A stretch of DNA of 64,000 bases from Streptomyces sp. R302. Its GTDB lineage: Bacteria > Actinomycetota > Actinomycetes > Streptomycetales > Streptomycetaceae. Both the position numbers and the translations under genes were made by a program. The stretch spans positions 186,001-250,000 of the forward strand of contig NZ_JABBGE010000008.1 in the NCBI RefSeq assembly GCF_012927245.1, read 5' to 3'. Positions 51,069 through 58,498 of this stretch are shown piece by piece; within the stretch, counting starts at the first letter, position 1, and every line of letters begins with the position of its first letter. Under the pieces are notes generated by a model, which saw only the letters and a list, made by a program, of their open reading frames with translations, had not been told where the DNA came from and did not search any database.

Positions 51069-52493
51069 CGTAGCAGCGTGGCAGAACTGGCGAAATCCCT
51101 GAGGGCGGAGCTCGACCGCTACTCTCCAGGTGGAAAGCTGCCGTCGAGCCGGGTCCTCGTCGAGCGCCACCACGTCTCCCCGGTGACCGTCACCCGCGCC
51201 CTCGCCCAGCTCGCCGCCGAGGGTCTGGTCGTCACCCGGCCCGGCGCCGGCGCCTTCAAGGCCGAGGCGCCCGCCCCGGCCGCCACCGGCGACACCTCCT
51301 GGCAGGAGCTGGCCCTCAGCGCCGACGCCGCCACCGAACTCGTCCCGCGCGCCGTCGACGCCTCCGGCGTCCTCGTCACCCTCGCCGCGCCCCCGCCCGG
51401 CGTCGTCGAGTTCAACGGCGGCTACCTCCACCCCTCCCTCCAGCCCGAGCGGGCCCTGGCCGCCGCCCTCGCCCGGGCCGGCCGCCGCCCCGGCGCCTGG
51501 GGCCGGCCGCCCTCCGACGGCCTCACCGAACTCCGCGAGTGGTTCGCCCGCGAGATCGGCGGCGGCGTCACCGGCGCCGAGGTCCTCATCACCGCCGGCG
51601 GCCAGTCCGCCCTCACCACCGCGCTGCGCGCGCTCGCCCCGCCCGGCACCCCCGTCCTCGTCGAGTCGCCCACCTATCCCGGCATGCTCGCCGTCGCCCG
51701 CGCCGCCGGACTGCGCCCGGTGCCGGTGCCGGCCGACGCCGACGGCATCCGCACCGACCTCCTCGAAGCCGCCTTCCGCGCCACCGGCGCCCGCGTCCTC
51801 GTCTGCCAGCCGCTCTTCCAGAACCCCACCGGCGCCGTCCTCCCGCCGGAGCGCCGCCGCGAGGTCGTCCGCATCGCCCGCGCCGCCGGCGCCTTCGTCG
51901 TCGAGGACGACTTCGCCCGCCGGCTCGTCCACGAGGACGCCCCGCCGCTGCCCGCGCCGCTCGCCGCCGACGACCCCGACGGCGTCGTCGTCCACGTCCG
52001 CTCCCTCACCAAGATCACCTCGGCGAGCCTCCGGGTCGGCGCGCTCGCCGCCCGCGGCCCGGTCCTGGAGCGCCTCCGCGCCATCCAGGTCGTCGACAGC
52101 TTCTTCGTCCCCCGCCCCCTCCAGGAGGCCGCCCTCGAACTCGTCGGCGCCCCCGCCTGGTCCCGCCACCTGAGGGCCGTCTCGCAGGAGCTGAAGGCCC
52201 GCCGCGACACCCTCACCGCCGCCGTCACCCTCCGGCTCCCCGAACTCGCCCTGCCCCACATCCCGTACGGCGGCTACCACCTCTGGCTCCGCCTCCCCGA
52301 CACCCTCCCCGAGTCCGCCCTCCTCGCCGCCGCCCTCCGCGCCGGGGTCGCCGCGGCCCCCGGCCGGCCCTACTTCTGCGCCGAACCGCCGGCCGGCCAC
52401 ATCCGGCTGAGTTTCGCGGGTGTCGCCAGGCCCACGGAGATCACCGAGGGCGTCCGCAGACTCCGCACCGCCATGGACGAACTCCTCCCGTGA
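51060..52493 (+). CDS. MocR-type GntR regulator with aminotransferase domain
   Basis: 477 residues. A GntR winged helix (about 1-70, AELAKSLRAELDRYSPGGKL, HHVSPVTVTRALAQLAAEGL) is fused to a fold-type I aminotransferase domain (about 110-475). PLP-binding features include ITAGGQSALTTALRAL, CQPLFQNPTGAVLPPERR and the lysine in VRSLTKITSASLRVG. MocR proteins use PLP or aminoacyl-PLP as effector. It is divergent from the EamA exporter, its likely target and probably autoregulated. Confidence 0.9.
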   Translation: MHERSSVAELAKSLRAELDRYSPGGKLPSSRVLVERHHVSPVTVTRALAQLAAEGLVVTRPGAGAFKAEAPAPAATGDTSWQELALSADAATELVPRAVDASGVLVTLAAPPPGVVEFNGGYLHPSLQPERALAAALARAGRRPGAWGRPPSDGLTELREWFAREIGGGVTGAEVLITAGGQSALTTALRALAPPGTPVLVESPTYPGMLAVARAAGLRPVPVPADADGIRTDLLEAAFRATGARVLVCQPLFQNPTGAVLPPERRREVVRIARAAGAFVVEDDFARRLVHEDAPPLPAPLAADDPDGVVVHVRSLTKITSASLRVGALAARGPVLERLRAIQVVDSFFVPRPLQEAALELVGAPAWSRHLRAVSQELKARRDTLTAAVTLRLPELALPHIPYGGYHLWLRLPDTLPESALLAAALRAGVAAAPGRPYFCAEPPAGHIRLSFAGVARPTEITEGVRRLRTAMDELLP

Positions 52494-52630
52494 CGCCGGG
52501 CGGGCTCCGGTCCGGCGCGCGCGAGCAGTCATCCCGTCGACGCGCGCGAGCCACCCCGTCGACGCGGGCGCGTACCGCGCCGGCCCGGAAACCGCCTGAC
52601 ACGTGCCCGCGGCTTTGGCATCCTCCGACC

Positions 52631-53077
52631 ATGACCGAGACCACCACCACCGACGTCCTCCACGGGCGGTACGAGATCTCCGCCGACCCCGCCCGCCTCG
52701 ACGCCGCCCGCGTCCACCACTGGATATCCACCGACACCTACTGGGGCGTGGGCCGGCCGCGGGAGAAGCAGGACGCGGCCATCGCCGGCTCGCTCAACTT
52801 CGGCGCCTACCACCGCGACACCGGCGAGATCGCCGCGTACGCGCGCGTGGTCACCGACCGCGCCACCTTCGCCTGGCTCTGCGACGTCTACGTCGACCGC
52901 CCCGCCCGAGGCACCGGCCTCGGCACCGCCCTGGTCGCCGCCGCCCTCGACCACATGGAGGCGTACGGGCTCCGCCGGACGCTGCTCTCCACCGCGGACG
53001 CCCACGGCGTCTACGCGAAGCTCGGATTCACGCCACTGGAGAATCCGGACAAGTGGATGGCTCTCGGGCACCAGTGA
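52631..53077 (+). CDS. GNAT N-acetyltransferase
   Basis: 148 residues. The acetyl-CoA-binding motif A is present (LCDVYVDRPARGTGLGTALV); the C-terminal strand LRRTLLSTADAHGVYAKLGF and the family end ENPDKWM match the subgroup typified by B. subtilis YjdG-like GNATs. The acceptor is unknown. ATG 52631 has no clear ribosome site. The 137 bp upstream, after mocR, contain a short direct repeat (GACGCGCGCGAGCC-like) but no gene. The phosphatase-like gene follows after 68 bp. Confidence 0.9.
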   Translation: MTETTTTDVLHGRYEISADPARLDAARVHHWISTDTYWGVGRPREKQDAAIAGSLNFGAYHRDTGEIAAYARVVTDRATFAWLCDVYVDRPARGTGLGTALVAAALDHMEAYGLRRTLLSTADAHGVYAKLGFTPLENPDKWMALGHQ

Positions 53078-53145
53078 CCCGGGACCTCCCGGTCCCCCCG
53101 CCGCGCCCCTTGACCCGGGGCCCCACCGGCCTCACGATCGCGGCC

Positions 53146-53724
53146 ATGGGTCTTCGGGTCACGCTGGTCGCGGCGGCGCGCAGTTCCTCCCTGCTCGCCG
53201 AACGCTTCGACGACGACCGGCCGCTCGACGAGGCCGGATGGTACGAGGTGCAGCAGGCCGCGCCCGCGCTCCTCCCGCTCGGCGCCGCCGAACTCCGCTA
53301 CTGCGCGCCGACGCCGCGCAGCCGCGCCACCGGCACCGCCCTCGGCTACGCCCCGCTCGCCCAGCCCGCGCTGCGCGACTGCGACATGGGCCGCTGGCGC
53401 GGCCTCACCCTCGCCGAGGTCGCCGCCCTCGAACCGGCCGCCGTCGACGCCTGGCTCGCCGACGCCCGCTCCGCCCCGCACGGCGGCGAACCCCTCCTCG
53501 CCTTCATCTCCCGCATCGGCAACTGGCTCGACACCCGCCCCGCCGACGACGCCACCGTCGTCGCCGTCGCCGAACCCTCCGTCGTCCGCGCCGCCCTCGT
53601 CTACGCGCTCCGCGCCGCCCCCGCCACGTACTGGAGCGTCGACGTCCGCCCCCTGTCGACCGTCACCCTCGTCGGCCGCCCCGGCGCCTGGCACCTCCAC
53701 CTGGAGGCGCCCGCGCTGCGCTGA
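53146..53724 (+). CDS. Histidine-phosphatase-fold protein lacking catalytic histidines
   Basis: 192 residues aligned by fold to the phosphoglycerate mutase-like superfamily: LRYCAPTPRSRATGTALGY, LRDCDMGRWRGLTLAEVAAL and GGEPLLAFISRIGNWLDTRP are typical. The catalytic RHG motif at the N-terminus is replaced by AAARSSS (residues 9-15) and the second histidine, normally in the strand VVxHG, is replaced by VVAVAEPSVVRA. The Arg after the first Ala run remains. It should not be a phosphatase; a binding or scaffold role is inferred. ATG 53146 begins MGLRVTLVAAAR. It is probably cotranscribed with the GNAT gene. Confidence 0.85.
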   Translation: MGLRVTLVAAARSSSLLAERFDDDRPLDEAGWYEVQQAAPALLPLGAAELRYCAPTPRSRATGTALGYAPLAQPALRDCDMGRWRGLTLAEVAALEPAAVDAWLADARSAPHGGEPLLAFISRIGNWLDTRPADDATVVAVAEPSVVRAALVYALRAAPATYWSVDVRPLSTVTLVGRPGAWHLHLEAPALR

Positions 53725-53730
53725 CCGGCA

Positions 53731-53777
53731 GGGACGGGCGGGGGCGGGACGGGCGGCCGGGACGGGCGGCCGGGGCG
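53731..53777 (+). repeat. G-rich 13-15-bp direct repeats
   Basis: GGGACGGGCGG recurs at 53731, 53746 and 53759, with spacers GGGC and CC. The block is G-rich on one strand and lies just before the methyltransferase promoter. Confidence 0.7.
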
Positions 53778-53784
53778 GAGCGGC

Positions 53785-53790
53785 TAGCCT
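53785..53790 (+). promoter_or_regulatory. -10 box of the rlmG-like gene
   Basis: TAGCCT ends 9 nt before the ATG at 53800, so the transcript would be nearly leaderless; the intervening GGGGG could also serve as a weak ribosome site. Confidence 0.45.
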
Positions 53791-53799
53791 GGGGGCACG

Positions 53800-54960
53800 A
53801 TGAACCGTTTGACCACGCCATGGGGCGACGTCACCCTCACCCGCCACCCCGAGGACCCGCGCGATCCGCTGCGCGCCTGGGACGCGGCCGACGAGTACCT
53901 GCTGAACCACCTCGCCGAGACCGGCACCGGCCTCTCCGGCACCGTCGCCGTCCTCGGCGACCGCTGGGGCGCGCTCGTCACCGCGCTGTCGGCCGCCGGG
54001 CCCGGGGATCTCGTCCAGATCTCCGACTCGTACCTCGGCCGCGAGGCCACCCGCGCCAACCTCGCGCGGGCCGGCGCCGCCCCCGGCACCGTCCGGCTCC
54101 TCACCACCCAGGACCCGCCGCCCGCCCGGATCGACGTCCTCCTCGTCCGCGTCCCCAAGAGCCTCGCGCTCCTGGAGGACCAGCTGCACCGGCTCGCCCC
54201 CGCCCTGCACGAGGGGACGGTGGTCGTCGGCACCGGCATGGTCAAGGAGATCCACACCTCCACCCTGACCCTCTTCGAACGGATCCTGGGCCCCACCCGA
54301 ACCTCGCTCGCGGTGAAGAAGGCCCGGCTGATCCACACCACCCCGGACCCGGCCGCCGCGCCCGGGCCGAACCCGTGGCCGTACCGGTACGCGCTCCCCG
54401 CCGACACGCCCGCGCCGGGGCTCGCCGGCCGCACGGTCGTCAACCAGGCGGGCGTCTTCTGCGCCGACCGCCTCGACATCGGCACCCGCTTCCTCCTCGG
54501 GAACCTGCCGGCGGACCTCGGCCACGCGCGCGTGGCGGACCTCGGCTGCGGCAACGGCGTCGTCGGCCTCGCCGTCGCCCTCGCCGAACCCGAGGCCGAA
54601 CTCCTCTTCACCGACGAGTCGTACCAGGCCGTCGCCTCCGCCGAGGAGAACTTCCGCACCCACGCGGGGGAGACCCGCAAGGCCGAGTTCACGGTCGGCG
54701 ACGGCCTCGCGGACGTCCCCGCGGGCTCGCTCGACCTCGTCCTCAACAACCCGCCCTTCCACAGCCACCAGGCCACCACCGACCGCACCGCCCGCCGCAT
54801 GTTCTCCGACGCGCGGCGCGCCCTGCGCCCCGGCGGCGAACTCTGGGTCGTCGGCAACCGCCACCTCGGCTACCACGTCACCCTCCGCCGCATCTTCGGC
54901 AACAGCGAACTGGTGGCGAGCGACCCGAAGTTCGTGGTGCTGCGCGCGGTCAGGAGCTGA
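53800..54960 (+). CDS. RlmG/RsmC-like rRNA guanine-N2 methyltransferase
   Basis: 386 residues in two halves: an N-terminal pseudo-methyltransferase domain (about 1-190) and a C-terminal SAM-binding domain (about 215-386) with VADLGCGNGVVGLAVAL and the NPPFHSH motif that marks N2-guanine methyltransferases. The DxGCGNG and NPPF motifs are intact. Homologues modify 23S G1835 (RlmG) or 16S G1207 (RsmC); which one applies is not settled. ATG 53800 starts MNRLTTPWGDV. It converges with the sigma-factor remnant with a 3-bp gap. Confidence 0.88.
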   Translation: MNRLTTPWGDVTLTRHPEDPRDPLRAWDAADEYLLNHLAETGTGLSGTVAVLGDRWGALVTALSAAGPGDLVQISDSYLGREATRANLARAGAAPGTVRLLTTQDPPPARIDVLLVRVPKSLALLEDQLHRLAPALHEGTVVVGTGMVKEIHTSTLTLFERILGPTRTSLAVKKARLIHTTPDPAAAPGPNPWPYRYALPADTPAPGLAGRTVVNQAGVFCADRLDIGTRFLLGNLPADLGHARVADLGCGNGVVGLAVALAEPEAELLFTDESYQAVASAEENFRTHAGETRKAEFTVGDGLADVPAGSLDLVLNNPPFHSHQATTDRTARRMFSDARRALRPGGELWVVGNRHLGYHVTLRRIFGNSELVASDPKFVVLRAVRS

Positions 54961-54963
54961 CCG

Positions 54964-55572
54964 TCACGCCTCGGGAAACACCGGCCCGAGGGCGCGGAGC
55001 CGGTCCGCCCCCGTCGTGATCTCCAGGCTGACGATCCGGTCGCCGCGGAAACCGACCCGCACGGCGGCGACCGGCCGCCCGTCCGCCCGGGCCACCGCCC
55101 CGACCGCGCCCTCGATCAGCGCGGGCCGCAGCAGGGCGCCCGGCCGGGCAAGGCCGGCCGCCTCGGCGGCCACGGCCGGGGCCCCGTGCACGGGACCCCG
55201 CTCGGAGTACGCGACCGCGTCCGGGGCGAGCAGCGCGGCGAGCGCGACGGCGTCACGCGCGCGTGCGGCCGTGAGAAAGGCCTCCACGAGCGCCCGCCGC
55301 GCCTCCGGGTCCCCGCCGTCCGAGCCCGTCCCCCCGCCCCGCAGCCGCTCCCTCGCCCGCCGCGCGCACCGGGCCGCCTCGGCGGGCGAGCCGCCCATCA
55401 CCCGGGCGGTCTCCCCGGGCGCGAGACCGAACACGTCGTGCAGCAGATACGCGACCCGTTCCCGCGCCCCGAGCCGGTCGAACACGGCGAGGAACCCCCC
55501 GAGCACGGCCGCCTCCAGCCCCTCCGCCACCGCACCCCCGCGCTCCCCGTCCCGTACGGCGTCCTCGTCCAT
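54964..55572 (-). CDS. ECF sigma-like protein with region 4 and SnoaL domain but no region 2
   Basis: 202 residues. Residues 20-80 are sigma region 4 (VFDRLGARERVAYLLHDVFG, ARVMGGSPAEAARCARRARE); residues 95-200 form a SnoaL-like domain (DAVALAALLAPDAVAYSERG, AVRVGFRGDRIVSLEITTGA). SigJ/ECF41-type factors have these plus about 110 N-terminal residues of region 2, which contacts the -10 and core RNA polymerase. Here region 2 is missing and only about 115 bp separates the start from the next pseudogene, so it cannot be in another frame nearby. ATG 55572 has GGAGG upstream. It could be a decayed gene or a regulator that acts without core binding. Confidence 0.7.
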   Translation of the reverse strand: MDEDAVRDGERGGAVAEGLEAAVLGGFLAVFDRLGARERVAYLLHDVFGLAPGETARVMGGSPAEAARCARRARERLRGGGTGSDGGDPEARRALVEAFLTAARARDAVALAALLAPDAVAYSERGPVHGAPAVAAEAAGLARPGALLRPALIEGAVGAVARADGRPVAAVRVGFRGDRIVSLEITTGADRLRALGPVFPEA

Positions 55573-55686
55573 GGCTCCCACCCTCCGTCAGCTGCCTTCA
55601 CACCGGCTTGACGGTCCTTCCACGGGCGTTGTGACGGGCGAGGGCGCGGTCCGCCGCTCAGCGACCACGCGTCCCTGCGGGCCGGT

Positions 55687-56165
55687 TCAGCCGCGCAGCA
55701 GCGCGCGTCCGGCGTCCGGCACGATCCGCGGCTCGTGTCCCTCGCCCTCGGTGAGCAGCCGGTGCCGCAGGTGCGGACGGAGGTGTGGACGTCGGCGGCC
55801 TCCTTCCGGAGGCTGCCGAGGCGGGGGCGGAATACCAGGGCGAGGGCGATCGGCACGCCGTGCACGGCCGGGGCGAGGCAGGTGGCGAGCAGGGCGGAGC
55901 GGCCGCGCCCGGCCTTGGCCGGGGCATCGCCCCGGGCGCCGGCCGAGGCGAGGTCAGCGAAGAGCTGCTCGCCGTGGCGGCGGGCGAGGCGCCGCCCGGG
56001 CCCGCTCGGTCCGGCCGGCCGGCTCCTCGCCGCCGCCGGGGTCGGTGTTCCAGCCGCAGCCGGCGCACCAGGCGACGTACCGCCGCCTCCGTCAGCCCGG
56101 CTCCGCAGTCGGGACAGGCGGTGTCGGCCGTCCGCCGCTCGTCGGACGTCGGTCGTCTCGGTCAT
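55687..56165 (-). pseudogene. Frameshifted zinc-ribbon membrane protein gene
   Basis: Reading from ATG 56165, conserved-looking pieces occur in changing frames. MTETTD is followed in frame +1 by DERRTADTACPDCGAG, then a further shift gives WCAGCGWNTDPGGGEEPAGR, then another gives RRLARRHGEQLFADLASAGA and a hydrophobic AVHGVPIALALVFRPRL, and a final shift gives HLRHRLLTEGEGHEPRIVPD to a stop at 55687-55689. The two CxxC knuckles of one zinc ribbon thus lie in different frames. The order resembles a Streptomyces zinc-ribbon/M48-peptidase protein (recalled), with most of the middle deleted. No single frame gives a plausible protein, so the gene is broken. Confidence 0.75.
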
Positions 56166-56325
56166 GGTGGCACCCCCCACCGGGGCGGGTCGCCGTGTCG
56201 GCGGACCTCCCCCGTGTGCTCCTGAGTGACATCGCCTGACGTGTCCGCGTCGCGCACGGAGGCGAGCACGCGCTTCGGGCCACGGAGGGCAGGGGGCGGA
56301 GGGTCGAGAGGAGCGAGCGGGGAGG

Positions 56326-56769
56326 TCAGCCTCGCAGCGCGGCGAGTTCCCGGTCGGCGTTCTCGGTGACGCGGGCGAGGACGCGGCCGGTGGCGGCCAG
56401 GTCCTCGGCGGGGATGCCGGCCCAGACGCGGGCGGTGACGGGGGCGACCTCCGCGGCGACGGCGGCGAGCAGGGTGCGGCCGGCGTCCGTGGGGACCAGG
56501 TGCGGGCCGTCCGCGACCAGCAGCCCCTCGGCCCGCAGGTCGTCGAACGCGGCCCGGGCCTCGGCCGGTCCGGTCTTGAGGGCGGCGACGACCGCGGCGG
56601 CCAGCTCGTCCGGGGTGCGCGGGGTGTCGGCGGTGACGGCGGTGCGCAGCGCGATCTGCCGCGTGAAGGTGAGGCCGTGCCGGGCCAGGACGTGCTCCAG
56701 GACGCCCCGGGCCGCGTAGTGGGCGAGGCCGAGCACGCGGGAGTCGGCGGCGGGTGCGGTGGCGGTCAT
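56326..56769 (-). CDS. MarR-like winged-helix protein, second of an overlapping pair
   Basis: 147 residues. A MarR-like fold is suggested by the N-terminal helix (SRVLGLAHYAARGVLEHVLA, RHGLTFTRQIALRTAV), the helical DNA-binding part (TPDELAAAVVAALKTGPAEA), the wing (LLVADGPHLVPTDAGRTLL) and the long C-terminal dimer helix. The helix-turn-helix is less standard than in the upstream gene. ATG 56769 overlaps the stop of the first MarR gene by 4 bp, so they are coupled and may form a heterodimer. The 160 bp between this gene and the pseudogene holds nothing I recognise. Confidence 0.78.
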   Translation of the reverse strand: MTATAPAADSRVLGLAHYAARGVLEHVLARHGLTFTRQIALRTAVTADTPRTPDELAAAVVAALKTGPAEARAAFDDLRAEGLLVADGPHLVPTDAGRTLLAAVAAEVAPVTARVWAGIPAEDLAATGRVLARVTENADRELAALRG

Positions 56770-57260
56770 GGTGTTGCCCCCTGAGCGGTCGTGTCGTCGG
56801 GTGGGGAGGGAACGAGCGGTACATCGAGCAGGGCCGTCAGCTCTTCGATGAACGCCCGCGTCCGTGGGGAGTCCAGGCCCCCGAGCGGGGCGACCAGCTG
56901 CTGGAGAAGGTCCTGGACCACGTCGACGGCGCGCCGGGTGACGGCGCGGCCCTCGTCGGTGAGGGCGAGCCGCCAGGCCCGGGGATCGCGCGGGTCGCGG
57001 ACCCGCTCGACCAGGCCGGCCGTCTCCAGGGCGCGGGCGAGCTTCGAGACGTACAGCGCCTCCAGGCCCGTGTGGTCGGCGAGCTCCCGCTGGCTGGGCC
57101 GCTCGCCGGTCCGTCCCATGCCGTACAGGGAGGCGACCACCGCGTACTGCGCGTGCGTGAGGCCCAGCGGCGCCACCGCGCGATCGACGGCGACGCGCCA
57201 CTTGTTGGCGAGCCGCCACACCAGAAAGCCGGGCGTGGGACCCGGGGAACCCTTGCTCAT
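56766..57260 (-). CDS. MarR-family transcriptional regulator
   Basis: 164 residues. The MarR winged helix is clear: LTHAQYAVVASLYGMG, RPSQRELADHTGLEALYVSK, LARALETAGLVERVRDPRDP, RLALTDEGRAV. Dimer helices flank it. MarR proteins respond to phenolic or oxidative ligands and repress neighbouring genes. On the minus strand TACGAT (57268-57273) lies seven bases before the ATG, so the mRNA is probably leaderless, and repeats overlapping this promoter provide an operator. The gene is divergent from the argC promoter region, about 210 bp from argC. Confidence 0.88.
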   Translation of the reverse strand: MSKGSPGPTPGFLVWRLANKWRVAVDRAVAPLGLTHAQYAVVASLYGMGRTGERPSQRELADHTGLEALYVSKLARALETAGLVERVRDPRDPRAWRLALTDEGRAVTRRAVDVVQDLLQQLVAPLGGLDSPRTRAFIEELTALLDVPLVPSPPDDTTAQGATP

Positions 57261-57267
57261 GGCAGAT

Positions 57268-57297
57268 ATCGTACATGGCTACCATGTCCATGGCTAC
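57268..57297 (-). promoter_or_regulatory. Promoter and operator of the tandem MarR operon
   Basis: The -10 TACGAT (57268-57273, minus strand) abuts CATGG-CTA-CCATG (57274-57286), a perfect inverted repeat, and CATGGCTAC occurs twice, at 57274 and 57289, 15 bp apart. The symmetry and position suit MarR autorepression. Confidence 0.55.
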
Positions 57298-57415
57298 TGT
57301 TTACGCGAGCATCTCGGCCGGGCGGGTACTGGTGGTCTCCGCCGGGGCGGTGCGAGAGTTCCGCGGTGCCGGCGGGCCATTGGAGGCCCGCCATCATCCG
57401 ACGCGCACGAGCTCG

Positions 57416-57458
57416 TTGCATAAAACTACGGCGCCACGTATAGTCATGCCATCCATGA
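57416..57458 (+). promoter_or_regulatory. Promoter of the arg operon with possible ArgR site
   Basis: TTGCAT (57416-57421) and TATAGT (57439-57444) are 17 bp apart, a near-consensus vegetative promoter. TCATG-N5-CATGA (57444-57458) overlaps the start region. It is the only obvious symmetric candidate for ArgR control; it matches the ARG-box consensus poorly. Confidence 0.65.
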
Positions 57459-57469
57459 GGAGGGTATTG

Positions 57470-58498
57470 ATGACGGTACGAGCAGCAGTGGCGGGCGCGA
57501 GCGGATACGCGGGCGGGGAACTCCTGCGCCTTCTCCTCGCTCACCCCCACGTCGAGATCGGCACGCTCACCGGCCACTCCAACGCCGGACAGAAGCTCGG
57601 CGGCCTCCAGCCGCACCTGCTGCCGCTCGCCGACCGCGTCCTCGCGCCCACCACCGCCGAGGAGCTCGCCGGCCACGACGTCGTCTTCCTCGCCCTCCCG
57701 CACGGCCAGTCCGCCGCCGTCGCCGAGCAGCTCGGCCCGGACGTCCTCGTCGTCGACATGGGCGCCGACTTCCGGCTGAAGGACCCGGCCGACTGGGAGA
57801 CCTACTACGGCTCCCCGCACGCCGGCACCTGGCCCTACGGCCTCCCCGAACTGCCGGGCGCCCGCGCCGCCCTCGACGGGTCCAAGCGCATCGCGGTGCC
57901 CGGTTGCTACCCCACCGCCGTCTCGCTCGCCCTCTTCCCGGCGTACGCGGGCGGGCTCGCCGAGCCGGAGGCCGTGATCGTCGCCGCCTCCGGCACCTCC
58001 GGCGCCGGCAAGGCCCTCAAGCCGCATCTGCTCGGCAGCGAGGTCATGGGCAACATGACCCCGTACGGCGTCGGCGGCGGCCACCGGCACACCCCCGAGA
58101 TGATCCAGAACCTCTCCGGCCCGGCCGGCGAGCGGGTCACCGTCTCCTTCACCCCCACCCTGGCCCCGATGCCCCGCGGCATCCTCGCCACCTGCACCGC
58201 CGCCGCGAAGCCCGGCACGACCGCCGAGGCCGTGCGCGCCGCGTACGAGAAGGCGTACGCGGACGAGCCGTTCGTCCACCTCCTCCCCGAGGGCCAGTGG
58301 CCCGCGACGGCGTCCGTCCACGGTTCCAACGCCGTTCACGTCCAGGTCGCGTACGACGCGAACGCGCACCGGATCATCGCGATCAGCGCCATCGACAACC
58401 TCACCAAGGGCACCGCCGGCGGCGCGGTGCAGAGCATGAACATCGCCCTCGGCCTTCCCGAGGACACCGGACTCTCCACGATTGGAGTCGCTCCATGA
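57470..58498 (+). CDS. argC: N-acetyl-gamma-glutamyl-phosphate reductase
   Basis: 342 residues. An N-terminal Rossmann fold (AAVAGASGYAGGELLRLLLA) and the active-site Cys146 in VPGCYPTAVSL followed by AASGTSGAGK and the HRHTPE histidines identify ArgC, the third enzyme of arginine synthesis (reduction of acetylglutamyl phosphate with NADPH). ATG 57470 has AGGAGGG at ideal distance. The argJ start overlaps its stop by 4 bp. The near-consensus promoter and candidate operator lie just upstream. Confidence 0.96.
   Translation: MTVRAAVAGASGYAGGELLRLLLAHPHVEIGTLTGHSNAGQKLGGLQPHLLPLADRVLAPTTAEELAGHDVVFLALPHGQSAAVAEQLGPDVLVVDMGADFRLKDPADWETYYGSPHAGTWPYGLPELPGARAALDGSKRIAVPGCYPTAVSLALFPAYAGGLAEPEAVIVAASGTSGAGKALKPHLLGSEVMGNMTPYGVGGGHRHTPEMIQNLSGPAGERVTVSFTPTLAPMPRGILATCTAAAKPGTTAEAVRAAYEKAYADEPFVHLLPEGQWPATASVHGSNAVHVQVAYDANAHRIIAISAIDNLTKGTAGGAVQSMNIALGLPEDTGLSTIGVAP

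Noticed and set aside
55398..56180. Single 260-residue minus-strand gene spanning this interval
   Set aside because: It reads across the sigma-factor gene in another frame, and the protein pieces that look conserved lie in several frames.
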